A stretch of DNA of 11,713 nt from Planctomycetaceae bacterium UBA4732 (GCA_002404095.1 DHJA01000042.1:1-11713); one strand, 5' to 3'; shown: positions 5,306 to 11,713, counted from the stretch's first letter. The notes: generated by a model not told the origin, from the letters alone. Numbers and translations are program-made.

Positions 5306-7612
5306 ATGTTTCGCTGGACGGCCCTGTGTCTGGTTCTGTGCGCGGGAGCTTTCGCGCTGGTAGCGATGGCAACCGGCGCGTTTAATCCCGCTAAACCTCC
5401 GTCGGGTGAATTGGCCGCGGCGCCCGGAACGGTCGCTTCAGCTTATGACGACTCCATCCAGCCGCCCCCAGCCAACGGTCTCGGCCGCGGCGGCGCCCTC
5501 GTCATTCAAGACGCCCGTTTGACCGCGTATGAACGGCAAGAAGTTCCCAGCCAGCGCGACGGCGCCATGCTCGTCGTCGGCACTGACGACCCGGACGCCA
5601 CCGGCGAGGTCTTGGACGCGATCCCGGTCCCCTTCCTGGCCCGACTGATCGACGATCCCAAGGATCCGACGGCGCCTCCGGAGGATCAATGGTATCTGCT
5701 GTCTAAGGCGGAAGGGTTCGACTTCGCGGAGGCGTTCAGCAAGGCGCGGGTTAAGCCGGAGGATTGGGCCGCGTACCGGGCGAGGCCCAGCACGAGATTT
5801 TTCGTCCGTTGGCATAAAGGCGACCCGCTGCTACCGAAGAAGGTCGAGGTGGCCTTTGAGCGCAAGGTCTTTCACAAGTTAAACGAGGGCGATTGGGTTA
5901 AGAAGGATCAGCTGGTGGCGCTGGTGGACCCCACGGTCCAAGTGAACGACGTTTCCAGCAAGGTCTTCAAATTGGAAACCGCCGAGTCGGAGTGGTTGGC
6001 GGCGACCAAGACTAAGTTAGAGGCTATTCGACGGGCGCAAGCTTCGGAGTTGCTGCACGCCAAAGGCGCGGGCTTCATCTCGGAAGACACTTACCAGGCT
6101 GATTTGCTCAACCGCGACCGCTACATTGAAGAAGAGAAAGGCAAGGACGCCGCCCGAAAGGTCGCGAACCAGGATTTAGCCGCGGCACTCACCATCCTCA
6201 AGCAACACCACATTCGGTCGTCAATTTCCGGCAACATCAAGGTGATCTACAAGCACCCCGGCGAGTCTGTAAAAAATCTCGACCCCATCATGCAAATCCA
6301 GAACCCGGAAAAGCTGCGCGTGGAGGGTCTGGCGGACTGGCAGGACGCGCAGACCATCGCCAAGGGCATGATCGTCATCATCGAACCGACGCGGCCAAAG
6401 GGGCCAGTTGCCATACTGTCCGGCCATCAGCAGGAAGTGACCTGTGTGGCGGTGAGTCGGGCCGGCAAGGACGGCAAAAAGCTGATCCTGTCCGGCAGCG
6501 AGGACGGTGACGTCCGTTTCTGGGACTGGACGGCCAACGAGCCGCTGGTCGCCCATCTCGACCATCGCACGGGCGTTCTCGCCGTAGCCTGCACCGGCCC
6601 GAAGGCGGCGCGCAATCTAGCCCTGACCGGCGACCGTGACGGCGTGGGCCGGCTGATCGACCTCGACCGTTTGCTGCCGGCGCCGACCGCGGCGATCGGC
6701 GCGACGGCGCGTCAGGTGCAGGCGACGCCGCTCAAGTTGTCGGAACAGCATAGAGGGCCAATCACTTGCGTGGCGTTCAGCCCCGACGGCGCCCTTTGCG
6801 CCACCGGCGGCGAAGACCGTTCCATTCGCCTGTGGAACACGACGGACGGCAAACTGGTGCATAGGCTGGTCGCCGCCCACAAGGCGGCCGTCACTTCCGT
6901 TCAGTTTGCCCAAGAGAAGGGCAAGATGCTGCAATTGGTGTCCGCCGGCGGCGACAACACGCTGCACGTCTGGAACCTCGAAAAAGCCGACGCCCCCACG
7001 CCCACGCCGGTGTTGCCGCGTCGCAGTGGCGACGTTGCCCAACTCGGCGTCAGCTCCGACGGCAAGTACGTCCTGTTCGACCACGGCTCCGAGATTCGCG
7101 TCCTGTCGCTGGCCGACCGCCAGATCGAGGGCGTGATCCAAAGTTCCTCGGCCGCGACGAATTTCACGACGATGGCCCTGTTCGCGCCGGACGGCAACAG
7201 CGTGTTGACCAACAGCGCCTCGGACGGACGCTTGCAGCTATGGCGGACGCCCGGTCAACTGGCCATTGACGGTCAGGGCCGCGCCGCCGAGATTCGTCAG
7301 TTTGTGCGCGTCGAAGGGGGTACGGCCACTTGCGCGGCGTTCGACCCCGATGAGAAACAGCCCGCCTTCGTCGTCACCGGGTCGCGCGACAACGCGGTGA
7401 TCGTGTGGCCGATGCCGAAAACGGAAGAAATCCTGGCCAAGCCGCGCGAGACGAAGCTCACGCTCGTGGAACGCTCGTTGGACAACGGCTCGCGCCAGGT
7501 GCGCGTGTGGGCGGAGGTCGAGAATCCCGATTGGAAGACGACGGGTCTGACGCCGGGTGGCACGGCCACTATGGTAGTGCCGCCGATGGCGCCGGTCGTT
7601 GAGGCGAAGTAA
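5306..7612 (+). CDS. HlyD-type adaptor with an inserted seven-bladed WD40 beta-propeller
   Basis: The 768-residue product starts with a hydrophobic signal or anchor (about 4-24), placing the rest outside the cytoplasm. Adaptor strands begin near 66-92 (RQEVPSQRDGAML), are interrupted by about 75 residues of unknown structure, and resume at 165-209 (FHKLNEGDWVKKDQLVALVD). A helical hairpin (210-300) and the second lipoyl half (301-342, SISGNIKVIYKHPGESVKN) follow. Barrel strands LRVEGLADWQDAQTIAKGM (337-355) come next. WD40 blades then lie at about 371-408, 416-453, 478-516, 521-558, 573-606, 614-650 and 666-704, with typical SGSEDGDVRFWDW and ATGGEDRSIRLWN endings. The last barrel strands return at 716-758 (RQVRVWAEVENPDW, GLTPGGTATMVV). 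GGAGG lies 7 bases before the ATG. The propeller is likely a protein-binding scaffold, with unknown partner. Confidence 0.87.
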   Translation: MFRWTALCLVLCAGAFALVAMATGAFNPAKPPSGELAAAPGTVASAYDDSIQPPPANGLGRGGALVIQDARLTAYERQEVPSQRDGAMLVVGTDDPDATGEVLDAIPVPFLARLIDDPKDPTAPPEDQWYLLSKAEGFDFAEAFSKARVKPEDWAAYRARPSTRFFVRWHKGDPLLPKKVEVAFERKVFHKLNEGDWVKKDQLVALVDPTVQVNDVSSKVFKLETAESEWLAATKTKLEAIRRAQASELLHAKGAGFISEDTYQADLLNRDRYIEEEKGKDAARKVANQDLAAALTILKQHHIRSSISGNIKVIYKHPGESVKNLDPIMQIQNPEKLRVEGLADWQDAQTIAKGMIVIIEPTRPKGPVAILSGHQQEVTCVAVSRAGKDGKKLILSGSEDGDVRFWDWTANEPLVAHLDHRTGVLAVACTGPKAARNLALTGDRDGVGRLIDLDRLLPAPTAAIGATARQVQATPLKLSEQHRGPITCVAFSPDGALCATGGEDRSIRLWNTTDGKLVHRLVAAHKAAVTSVQFAQEKGKMLQLVSAGGDNTLHVWNLEKADAPTPTPVLPRRSGDVAQLGVSSDGKYVLFDHGSEIRVLSLADRQIEGVIQSSSAATNFTTMALFAPDGNSVLTNSASDGRLQLWRTPGQLAIDGQGRAAEIRQFVRVEGGTATCAAFDPDEKQPAFVVTGSRDNAVIVWPMPKTEEILAKPRETKLTLVERSLDNGSRQVRVWAEVENPDWKTTGLTPGGTATMVVPPMAPVVEAK

Positions 7613-7613
7613 T

Positions 7614-7751
7614 TCTCCTGGTTCCCACGCTCTGTGTGGGAACCCACGGGTGCGACGCTCTGCGTCGAGTCCGGTTCGGTGCAGTCTCTCGCGGGTTCGG
7701 GACGCAGAGCGTCCGGACTGGGTTCCCACGCAGAGCGTGGGAACCAGGAGA
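7614..7751 (+). repeat. 138-bp nested palindromic repeat filling the gap before the M50 gene
   Basis: Outer arms 7614-7646 and 7719-7751 pair over all 33 positions with one G/U wobble (7635/7730). Each arm is itself a hairpin with GGTTCCCAC and GTGGGAACC ends. Inner arms 7654-7666 and 7701-7713 (GACGCTCTGCGTC and its inverse) form a second perfect 13-bp pairing. The repeat starts 1 base after the upstream stop codon. From memory, the GGTTCCCACGCTCTGCGTGGGAACC-type unit (given here in two parts, GGTTCCCACGC and GCGTGGGAACC) recurs between genes in planctomycetes and some other bacteria. It creates false 'FPRRAWEP' peptides when translated. Confidence 0.85.
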
Positions 7752-7753
7752 CC

Positions 7754-7760
7754 AGAAGGA
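7754..7760 (+). promoter_or_regulatory. Ribosome binding site that fixes the M50 gene start at 7765
   Basis: AGAAGGA lies 4 bases before the ATG at 7765, just after the palindrome ends. The frame stays open upstream to an ATG at 7636, but that extension lies wholly inside the palindromic repeat and has no ribosome binding site. The 43-residue extension should be left out. Confidence 0.7.
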
Positions 7761-7764
7761 ATTT

Positions 7765-10332
7765 ATGGAAGACACCGCTCCCGCCAGCGAACTGGAACGC
7801 CGTAAGAGTCTGCGCATCCGCCTGCGCCGCGACCTCGCCATTGATGCCCAAAAGTACGAAGGCCGCACCTATTACGTCATTAAAGATCCGATTAGCCTGC
7901 GTTACTACCGTCTCAAGGAGAACGAGCATTTCCTGCTTCAATTCCTGGACGGTAAACATACTCTTGAGGACGCGCAGAAGGCTTACGAAGCCCAGTTTCG
8001 CCCCGACCGGCTGAAACTGGAGGACGTGGAAGGCTTCGCCCAGCAACTGCTCACCGGCGGCTTGGCCCAAAACGACTCGCCGCGCGCCGGCAAGCAGCTT
8101 TACGACCGCCGTAAGAAAAAGAAGCGCAGCGAATGGATTCAGACGTTCACCAACATTCTCTACATTAAGATTCCAGTTATCGACCCGGATCGCATTCTTG
8201 ACCGGATGCTTCGCACCGTCGGCTGGATTTTCTCGATGTGGTTTTTCATCCTGAGCATCGGTTTGATGCTCAGCGCCATCGGCTTGGTCGGCGTCAACTT
8301 CGCTAAGTTCCTCGATAAACTGCCCGACTACCACGAGTTTTTCACCTTCGGCACCGTCGTCAACTTGTGGGCGGCGTTGGCGGTGGTCAAGGTGATCCAC
8401 GAATTCGGCCACGGCCTCAGTTGTAAACGCTTCGGCGGCGAGGTCCACGAAATGGGGGCGCTTTTGCTGTGCCTCTCGCCAGCCCTCTATTGCAACGTCT
8501 CCGACGCCTGGACGCTGCCGAGCAAATGGCACCGCATCATCATCAGTTCCGCCGGCATCTATGTCGAGCTGGTCATCGCCTCCATCGCGGTGTGGGTCTG
8601 GTGGTATACGCCGTCGCAGCCGTACATCAACAACATGGCCCTGGCCCTCGTCGTGGTGTGCAGCGTCAGCACGGTGGTTTTTAACGCCAACCCGTTGATG
8701 CGTTACGACGGCTACTACGTTCTCGCCGACTGGTTGGAGATCCCGAACCTACGCGAACGGGCCAATCGCTTCCTGTCGAACCTCGTGTTGGAACACTGCC
8801 TGGGCGTCGAGGTGCAGCCCGAATCCTACATGGCGCTTTGGCGCCGAGTGTTGTTCGTTCTCTACGCGATCGCCAGTTACATTTACAAATGGGTGGTGAC
8901 GTTCGGCATCATCTGGTTCTTTAGCGCCTTCCTCAAGCCGTACAAGTTGGAAGTGGTCGGCCAAATGTTGGCTGTCGCCGCGTTGGCTTCCATGTTCGGC
9001 TGGCCGATCTATCGGCTGGGCAAAAACATCTACAAACGTGGGAGACTTCCTGATATGAAGCGCTGGCGCGTCGTCACGACCGGCGTGGTGGTGACGGCAT
9101 TCGTCCTATTTCTGGTCTGCGTGCCGCTGCCATTAAACAAGGTGCGCGGCAAGGGCTTAGTCGAGCCGCAGCCGGAATTCTCGGTCAAAATGTTCGTCCG
9201 CTACCCCGGCGTGTTGGAGAAGCTCAACGTGCGCACCGGCCAGCGCGTCGAGCAGGGCGAAGAATTGGCCGTGTTCCGCAACATTGAGGTGGAGCGCCGG
9301 CGCGGCGAGGCGGCCACCAACGAAGGGGCGCATCAGAAGAAGGCGCACGCCCACGAAACCTACCGGGATTCCCTCTCGGTCGGCCCGGCGCGCGACGCCG
9401 CCCAAAAGGAAATGACCGAGGAGGCCGGCCTGCGCGACTCGGCCGCCGTCGAGAAAAAGGGCCTGGAGAAAGTCCTGCGCGAAGATCTGGTCTTGATCGC
9501 GCCGCGCTCCGGCGTGGTCGGCCAGGCGCCCGGCATCGACGACGTGGGCAAGTTGTACGACGTCAATCCCGATCAACCGTTCTGCACCATCGACGAGCCG
9601 CGCCGCCTGCGCGTCTGCCTGCCTTTAGTAACCACCGAGTTCAACCGGCTCAAGGACAATTTGGAGGACAATTCACCGGCTTCCAATCACACGCGCTATC
9701 TGCTTCAGCGCGGCGTAACGGTTCACTCAAATCGGACGCGCCTGGCGGACGTATTCGCGGACCTGCGAAAGCAGATCCCCGAATTGCATTTCAAAGGCGA
9801 CGCGACGGCCGGGGCCGACGACGAGTTGCTCGTCACGTACCACGCCGAAAGGCAATCGCTTGCCAATCTGCTGGAAATGATGTTGGAGCAGTATGGTCTC
9901 GGCTACGTCGTCGTATCGGATCGAGGCAAGCCGGACGACGGCTGGCTCTTGGTGCGGGCGGGCCAGGAACATGGCTATCCGGAGGGGCCGCGTGCGTTGG
10001 CCGACCTCGGCGCGACCTTGTGCATTGCGGGCCGGGCGTTCCACGACTTCAAGGGCAAGGTGTTGCCGCTGCCAGAGTCGGAGGCGCGCACGATTCCATT
10101 CCCGCTGACGAGCAAGGCGGGCGGGCCCGTCGCGGTGAAGGCGACGGTGAACAAGACCGGCGCCCTGGAGGCGCAGACGCAGCAGTTCCTGGTTTACATC
10201 GACATCGTGAACGCCGACGACGCGGTGACGACCGGCAACTTTGCCGAAGTGAAGATCAACTGCCGGCCGGAGACGTGCTTGCAATGGGCGTGGCGCTGGG
10301 TTAACACGACGTTTGATCTGCGGTTGATGTAA
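7765..10332 (+). CDS. PqqD-like domain - M50 (site-2 type) zinc metalloprotease - HlyD-type adaptor with STN-like insert
   Basis: The 855-residue product begins with a PqqD-like winged-helix domain (about 30-102; YYRLKENEHFLLQFLDGKHT, then EDVEGFAQQLLTGGL). A basic stretch, DRRKKKKR (114-121), precedes the first membrane helix, so the N-terminus should be cytoplasmic. The M50 core spans about 150-415 with six or more helices. It has HEFGH (212-216) for zinc binding and catalysis, PALYCNVSDAW (239-249) typical of 'putative peptide zinc metalloproteases', and NPLMRYDGYY (309-318) supplying the third zinc ligand D315. A last helix at 434-454 leads to an adaptor: lipoyl halves at about 465-507 and 573-610, with a charged hairpin between. 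Barrel strands at 614-625 and 757-835 flank an STN-like segment (about 650-731). It is likely to cleave or process a membrane or exported peptide; the substrate is unknown. Confidence 0.88.
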   Translation: MEDTAPASELERRKSLRIRLRRDLAIDAQKYEGRTYYVIKDPISLRYYRLKENEHFLLQFLDGKHTLEDAQKAYEAQFRPDRLKLEDVEGFAQQLLTGGLAQNDSPRAGKQLYDRRKKKKRSEWIQTFTNILYIKIPVIDPDRILDRMLRTVGWIFSMWFFILSIGLMLSAIGLVGVNFAKFLDKLPDYHEFFTFGTVVNLWAALAVVKVIHEFGHGLSCKRFGGEVHEMGALLLCLSPALYCNVSDAWTLPSKWHRIIISSAGIYVELVIASIAVWVWWYTPSQPYINNMALALVVVCSVSTVVFNANPLMRYDGYYVLADWLEIPNLRERANRFLSNLVLEHCLGVEVQPESYMALWRRVLFVLYAIASYIYKWVVTFGIIWFFSAFLKPYKLEVVGQMLAVAALASMFGWPIYRLGKNIYKRGRLPDMKRWRVVTTGVVVTAFVLFLVCVPLPLNKVRGKGLVEPQPEFSVKMFVRYPGVLEKLNVRTGQRVEQGEELAVFRNIEVERRRGEAATNEGAHQKKAHAHETYRDSLSVGPARDAAQKEMTEEAGLRDSAAVEKKGLEKVLREDLVLIAPRSGVVGQAPGIDDVGKLYDVNPDQPFCTIDEPRRLRVCLPLVTTEFNRLKDNLEDNSPASNHTRYLLQRGVTVHSNRTRLADVFADLRKQIPELHFKGDATAGADDELLVTYHAERQSLANLLEMMLEQYGLGYVVVSDRGKPDDGWLLVRAGQEHGYPEGPRALADLGATLCIAGRAFHDFKGKVLPLPESEARTIPFPLTSKAGGPVAVKATVNKTGALEAQTQQFLVYIDIVNADDAVTTGNFAEVKINCRPETCLQWAWRWVNTTFDLRLM

Positions 10333-10334
10333 CA

Positions 10335-10443
10335 GCGTCTCGGTTTGGCGGGCATTGGGCGTAAGCCCCCTGATTCTTTACTCTATCAGCGACAGGATAC
10401 GAAATCAGGGGGCTTACGCCCCCCGCTCGCCAAATAGAGACGC
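10335..10443 (+). repeat. 109-bp symmetric inverted repeat between the M50 gene and ispG
   Basis: Arms 10335-10375 and 10403-10443 are each 41 bases and align without bulges, with about 37 positions paired. The inner 18 bp (10358-10375 with 10403-10420, core GCGTAAGCCCCCTGATT) are perfect. Outer blocks GCGTCTC/GAGACGC and TTTGGCG/CGCCAAA also pair. The loop is 27 bases (10376-10402). It starts 2 bases after the M50 stop. No T-tract follows, so termination would have to rely on structure or Rho. Its core differs from the other palindromes in the window. Confidence 0.85.
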
Positions 10444-10444
10444 C

Positions 10445-10474
10445 TTGACGCCGCGCGGCAAAAAAAACTAGGAT
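10445..10474 (+). promoter_or_regulatory. Candidate ispG promoter placed for a leaderless or near-leaderless mRNA
   Basis: TTGACG (10445-10450) and TAGGAT (10469-10474) are 18 bases apart, with an A8 run in the spacer. Initiation 7 bases after the -10 would fall at about 10481, the A of the ispG ATG. The AGGA inside the -10 (10470-10473) could instead act as a Shine-Dalgarno sequence 7 bases from the ATG if transcription starts farther upstream. Confidence 0.45.
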
Positions 10475-10480
10475 GGGTGG

Positions 10481-11638
10481 ATGAGTACCTATAAACATGA
10501 GTTCCAGCGCCACAAAACGCGCGAGGTTCAAGTCGGCGGCGTGGCCATCGGCGGCGACAACCCGATCCGCGTCCAGTCGATGACGACGCCCGACACGAAT
10601 CTGGTGGAGGAAACCATCGCGCAGATCCTCCGTCTGGAAGAGGCCGGCTGCGAAATCGTTCGCGTTACCGTGCCCAAGGCGGAAGACGCGGCGGTCCTCG
10701 GCGAGATCAAGCGGCGCATCCACATCCCGCTTATCTGCGACATCCATTTCGACTACAAAATGGCGCTGATAGCCCTTGACCATCCGGTGGACAAAATCCG
10801 CATCAACCCCGGCAACATCGGCGGCAACGACCGCTACCGTCAGGTCATCCGCAAGTGCAAGGACAAGGGCGTTCCCATGCGCATCGGCGTCAACGCCGGC
10901 AGCCTGGAACGCGAGATGGCCATGAAGTACGGCTTTCCGTGTCCGCCCGCCATGGTGGACAGCGCCTTGCGCTACATCGAGATTGCCGAGTCGGAAGGCT
11001 TTTACGACATTATCGTATCGCTAAAGTCGAGTGATGTGATTATGGCCGTCGAGGCGTACCGGCTGTACGCCAAGCAGGCGAACTATCCGACGCACATCGG
11101 CATCACCGAAGCCGGCAAAGCGCCCTACGCAGTCACTAAATCGGCGTGCGGTCTGGCGCCGATCCTATTGGACGGCATCGGCGACACCATCCGCATCAGC
11201 CTGCTTGGCGACCCCGTGCCGGAGATCGCGGCCGCGTTCGACATTCTCCAGGCCACGCAGCGGCGCGTGCGTAGGCCGGAGCTTATCTCCTGCCCGACGT
11301 GCGGCCGGCTCGACATCGACCTCGAAGCGATCATCGCCCAAATGGAAAAACGCCTAGAGGGTCGGACAACGCCGGTGAAAGTGAGCATATTGGGATGCGT
11401 GGTGAACGGTCCCGGCGAGGCGCGCGAGGCGGACCTCGGCATCGCGGCCGGCAAGGGCAAGGGCGTCATCTTCAAGCGCGGCGAAATCATCCGGCACGTC
11501 CTGGAGAGTGAAATGGTGGACGCGCTGATCGAAGAGATTGACAAATGGGAGATCGAAGAAAGGGCCAACGGCAATCTGCCGAAAGAGAAGTCGGTGGACA
11601 ACGGTAAGAGCCGAGTGCGGCTGCCAGTGTTGAAGTAA
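10481..11638 (+). CDS. ispG: 4-hydroxy-3-methylbut-2-en-1-yl diphosphate synthase
   Basis: IspG (GcpE) converts 2-C-methyl-D-erythritol 2,4-cyclodiphosphate to HMBPP, the penultimate step of the MEP isoprenoid pathway, in the cytoplasm. The 385-residue protein is the short single-barrel form, close to the E. coli length. The N-terminal TIM barrel shows VQSMTTPDT, DIHFDYKMAL, KIRINPGNIG and MRIGVNAGSLE. The C-terminal [4Fe-4S] domain has CPTCGR (C271, C274) and GCVVNGPGEA (C306, E313), which supply the four cluster ligands. No residue appears to be missing. The last 25 or so residues form a charged tail beyond the usual end. The gene has a possible promoter of its own and is separated from the M50 gene by a large inverted repeat, so it is probably a separate transcription unit unrelated to the adaptor cluster. 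Confidence 0.96.
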   Translation: MSTYKHEFQRHKTREVQVGGVAIGGDNPIRVQSMTTPDTNLVEETIAQILRLEEAGCEIVRVTVPKAEDAAVLGEIKRRIHIPLICDIHFDYKMALIALDHPVDKIRINPGNIGGNDRYRQVIRKCKDKGVPMRIGVNAGSLEREMAMKYGFPCPPAMVDSALRYIEIAESEGFYDIIVSLKSSDVIMAVEAYRLYAKQANYPTHIGITEAGKAPYAVTKSACGLAPILLDGIGDTIRISLLGDPVPEIAAAFDILQATQRRVRRPELISCPTCGRLDIDLEAIIAQMEKRLEGRTTPVKVSILGCVVNGPGEAREADLGIAAGKGKGVIFKRGEIIRHVLESEMVDALIEEIDKWEIEERANGNLPKEKSVDNGKSRVRLPVLK

Positions 11639-11665
11639 GAATCACCGACGAGCCGCGACCGTAAC

Positions 11666-11684
11666 AGTACTTTCAAAAAGTACT
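11666..11684 (+). terminator. Hairpin after ispG
   Basis: AGTACTTT (11666-11673) and AAAGTACT (11677-11684) are perfect 8-bp inverted copies around CAA, 27 bases after the ispG stop. The stem is A+T-rich and has no long T-tract after it. It forms a tandem pair with the next hairpin. Confidence 0.5.
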
Positions 11685-11703
11685 CCTCACGCTCCGCGTG
11701 AGG
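11685..11703 (+). repeat. CCTCACGC/GCGTGAGG palindrome after ispG
   Basis: CCTCACGC (11685-11692) and GCGTGAGG (11696-11703) pair perfectly around TCC. It directly abuts the preceding hairpin. It may complete an ispG termination structure or belong to a longer dispersed palindrome cut off by the window end. Confidence 0.6.
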
Positions 11704-11713
11704 AACAACGAAC

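Noticed and set aside
6617..7141. Minus-strand open frame of 174 codons inside the WD40 region
   Set aside because: It is antisense to repeated propeller blades and lacks start signals or recognisable motifs.
7614..7751. Repeated GTTCCCACGC units as a CRISPR array
   Set aside because: There are only inverted, not regularly spaced direct, copies; no spacers and no cas genes are present.
7636..7764. Upstream in-frame start that would extend the M50 protein by 43 residues
   Set aside because: The extension is wholly palindromic repeat DNA and has no ribosome binding site, while 7765 has AGAAGGA at good spacing and begins a typical polar N-terminus before the PqqD-like domain.
7297..8532. Minus-strand open frame of 411 codons across the end of the WD40-adaptor and start of the M50 gene
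   Set aside because: It is antisense to two well-supported genes, crosses the palindromic repeat (giving WFPRSAWEP-like peptide), has no recognisable domain, and is explained by high G+C codon structure.
11125..11676. Minus-strand open frame of 183 codons opposite ispG
   Set aside because: It is antisense to a confidently identified conserved gene, and its sequence shows only low-complexity Ser/Arg-rich composition.

Overview
The window looks like chromosomal DNA of a planctomycete, most likely of the Gemmatales type. The reasons are the high G+C content, the hybrid membrane proteins that combine HlyD-type adaptors with GAF, WD40 and M50 protease domains, a secreted Gly/Ser-rich BON protein, and long unrelated palindromes filling the gaps between genes. 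One of these palindromes carries the core GGTTCCCACGC / GCGTGGGAACC, which gives spurious 'FPRRAWEP'-type peptides when translated. The taxonomic call is inference, since there is no rRNA or other marker here apart from ispG.

Layout. Positions 1-108 (minus) hold the first 36 codons of a gene that runs off the window, possibly an IS110-type transposase. Positions 109-434 contain no gene but have several inverted repeats. Positions 435-1346 (minus) encode a sugar phosphate isomerase/epimerase-like TIM barrel. All later genes are on the plus strand: a secreted BON-domain protein (1516-2343), a small acidic protein of unknown function (2557-2904), a cluster of three large fusion proteins (3046-10332), and ispG of the MEP isoprenoid pathway (10481-11638).

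The centre of interest is the three-gene cluster. Each product contains a HlyD/membrane-fusion-type adaptor (lipoyl-like and beta-barrel parts), and each adaptor carries a different extra module. The first has two N-terminal GAF domains, one membrane helix and then the adaptor. The second is membrane-anchored or exported, and a seven-bladed WD40 propeller appears to be inserted inside its adaptor beta-barrel. The third has a PqqD-like (RiPP recognition element-like) N-terminal domain, then a multi-pass M50/site-2-type metalloprotease with HEFGH and a distal NPLMRYDGYY motif, then an adaptor whose beta-barrel appears to hold an STN-like (secretin/TonB short N-terminal) domain. No ABC, RND or MFS pump, no TolC and no substrate gene is present. 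The simplest inference is an envelope complex in which the protease is the membrane core, the three adaptors assemble with it, the GAF domains sense a cytoplasmic signal, and the PqqD-like domain recruits a peptide or protein substrate. The function is not demonstrated.

Every plus-strand gene is followed closely by an inverted repeat: 2353-2402, 2903-2921 (weak), 5206-5272, 7614-7751, 10335-10443 and 11666-11703. The longer ones have no U-tract and differ in sequence, so they may act as transcript 3'-end structures, bidirectional terminators or mobile palindromic repeats. Inside the three-gene cluster they fill the gaps, and no separate promoter is visible there. ispG may have its own promoter placed so that its mRNA would be leaderless or nearly so.
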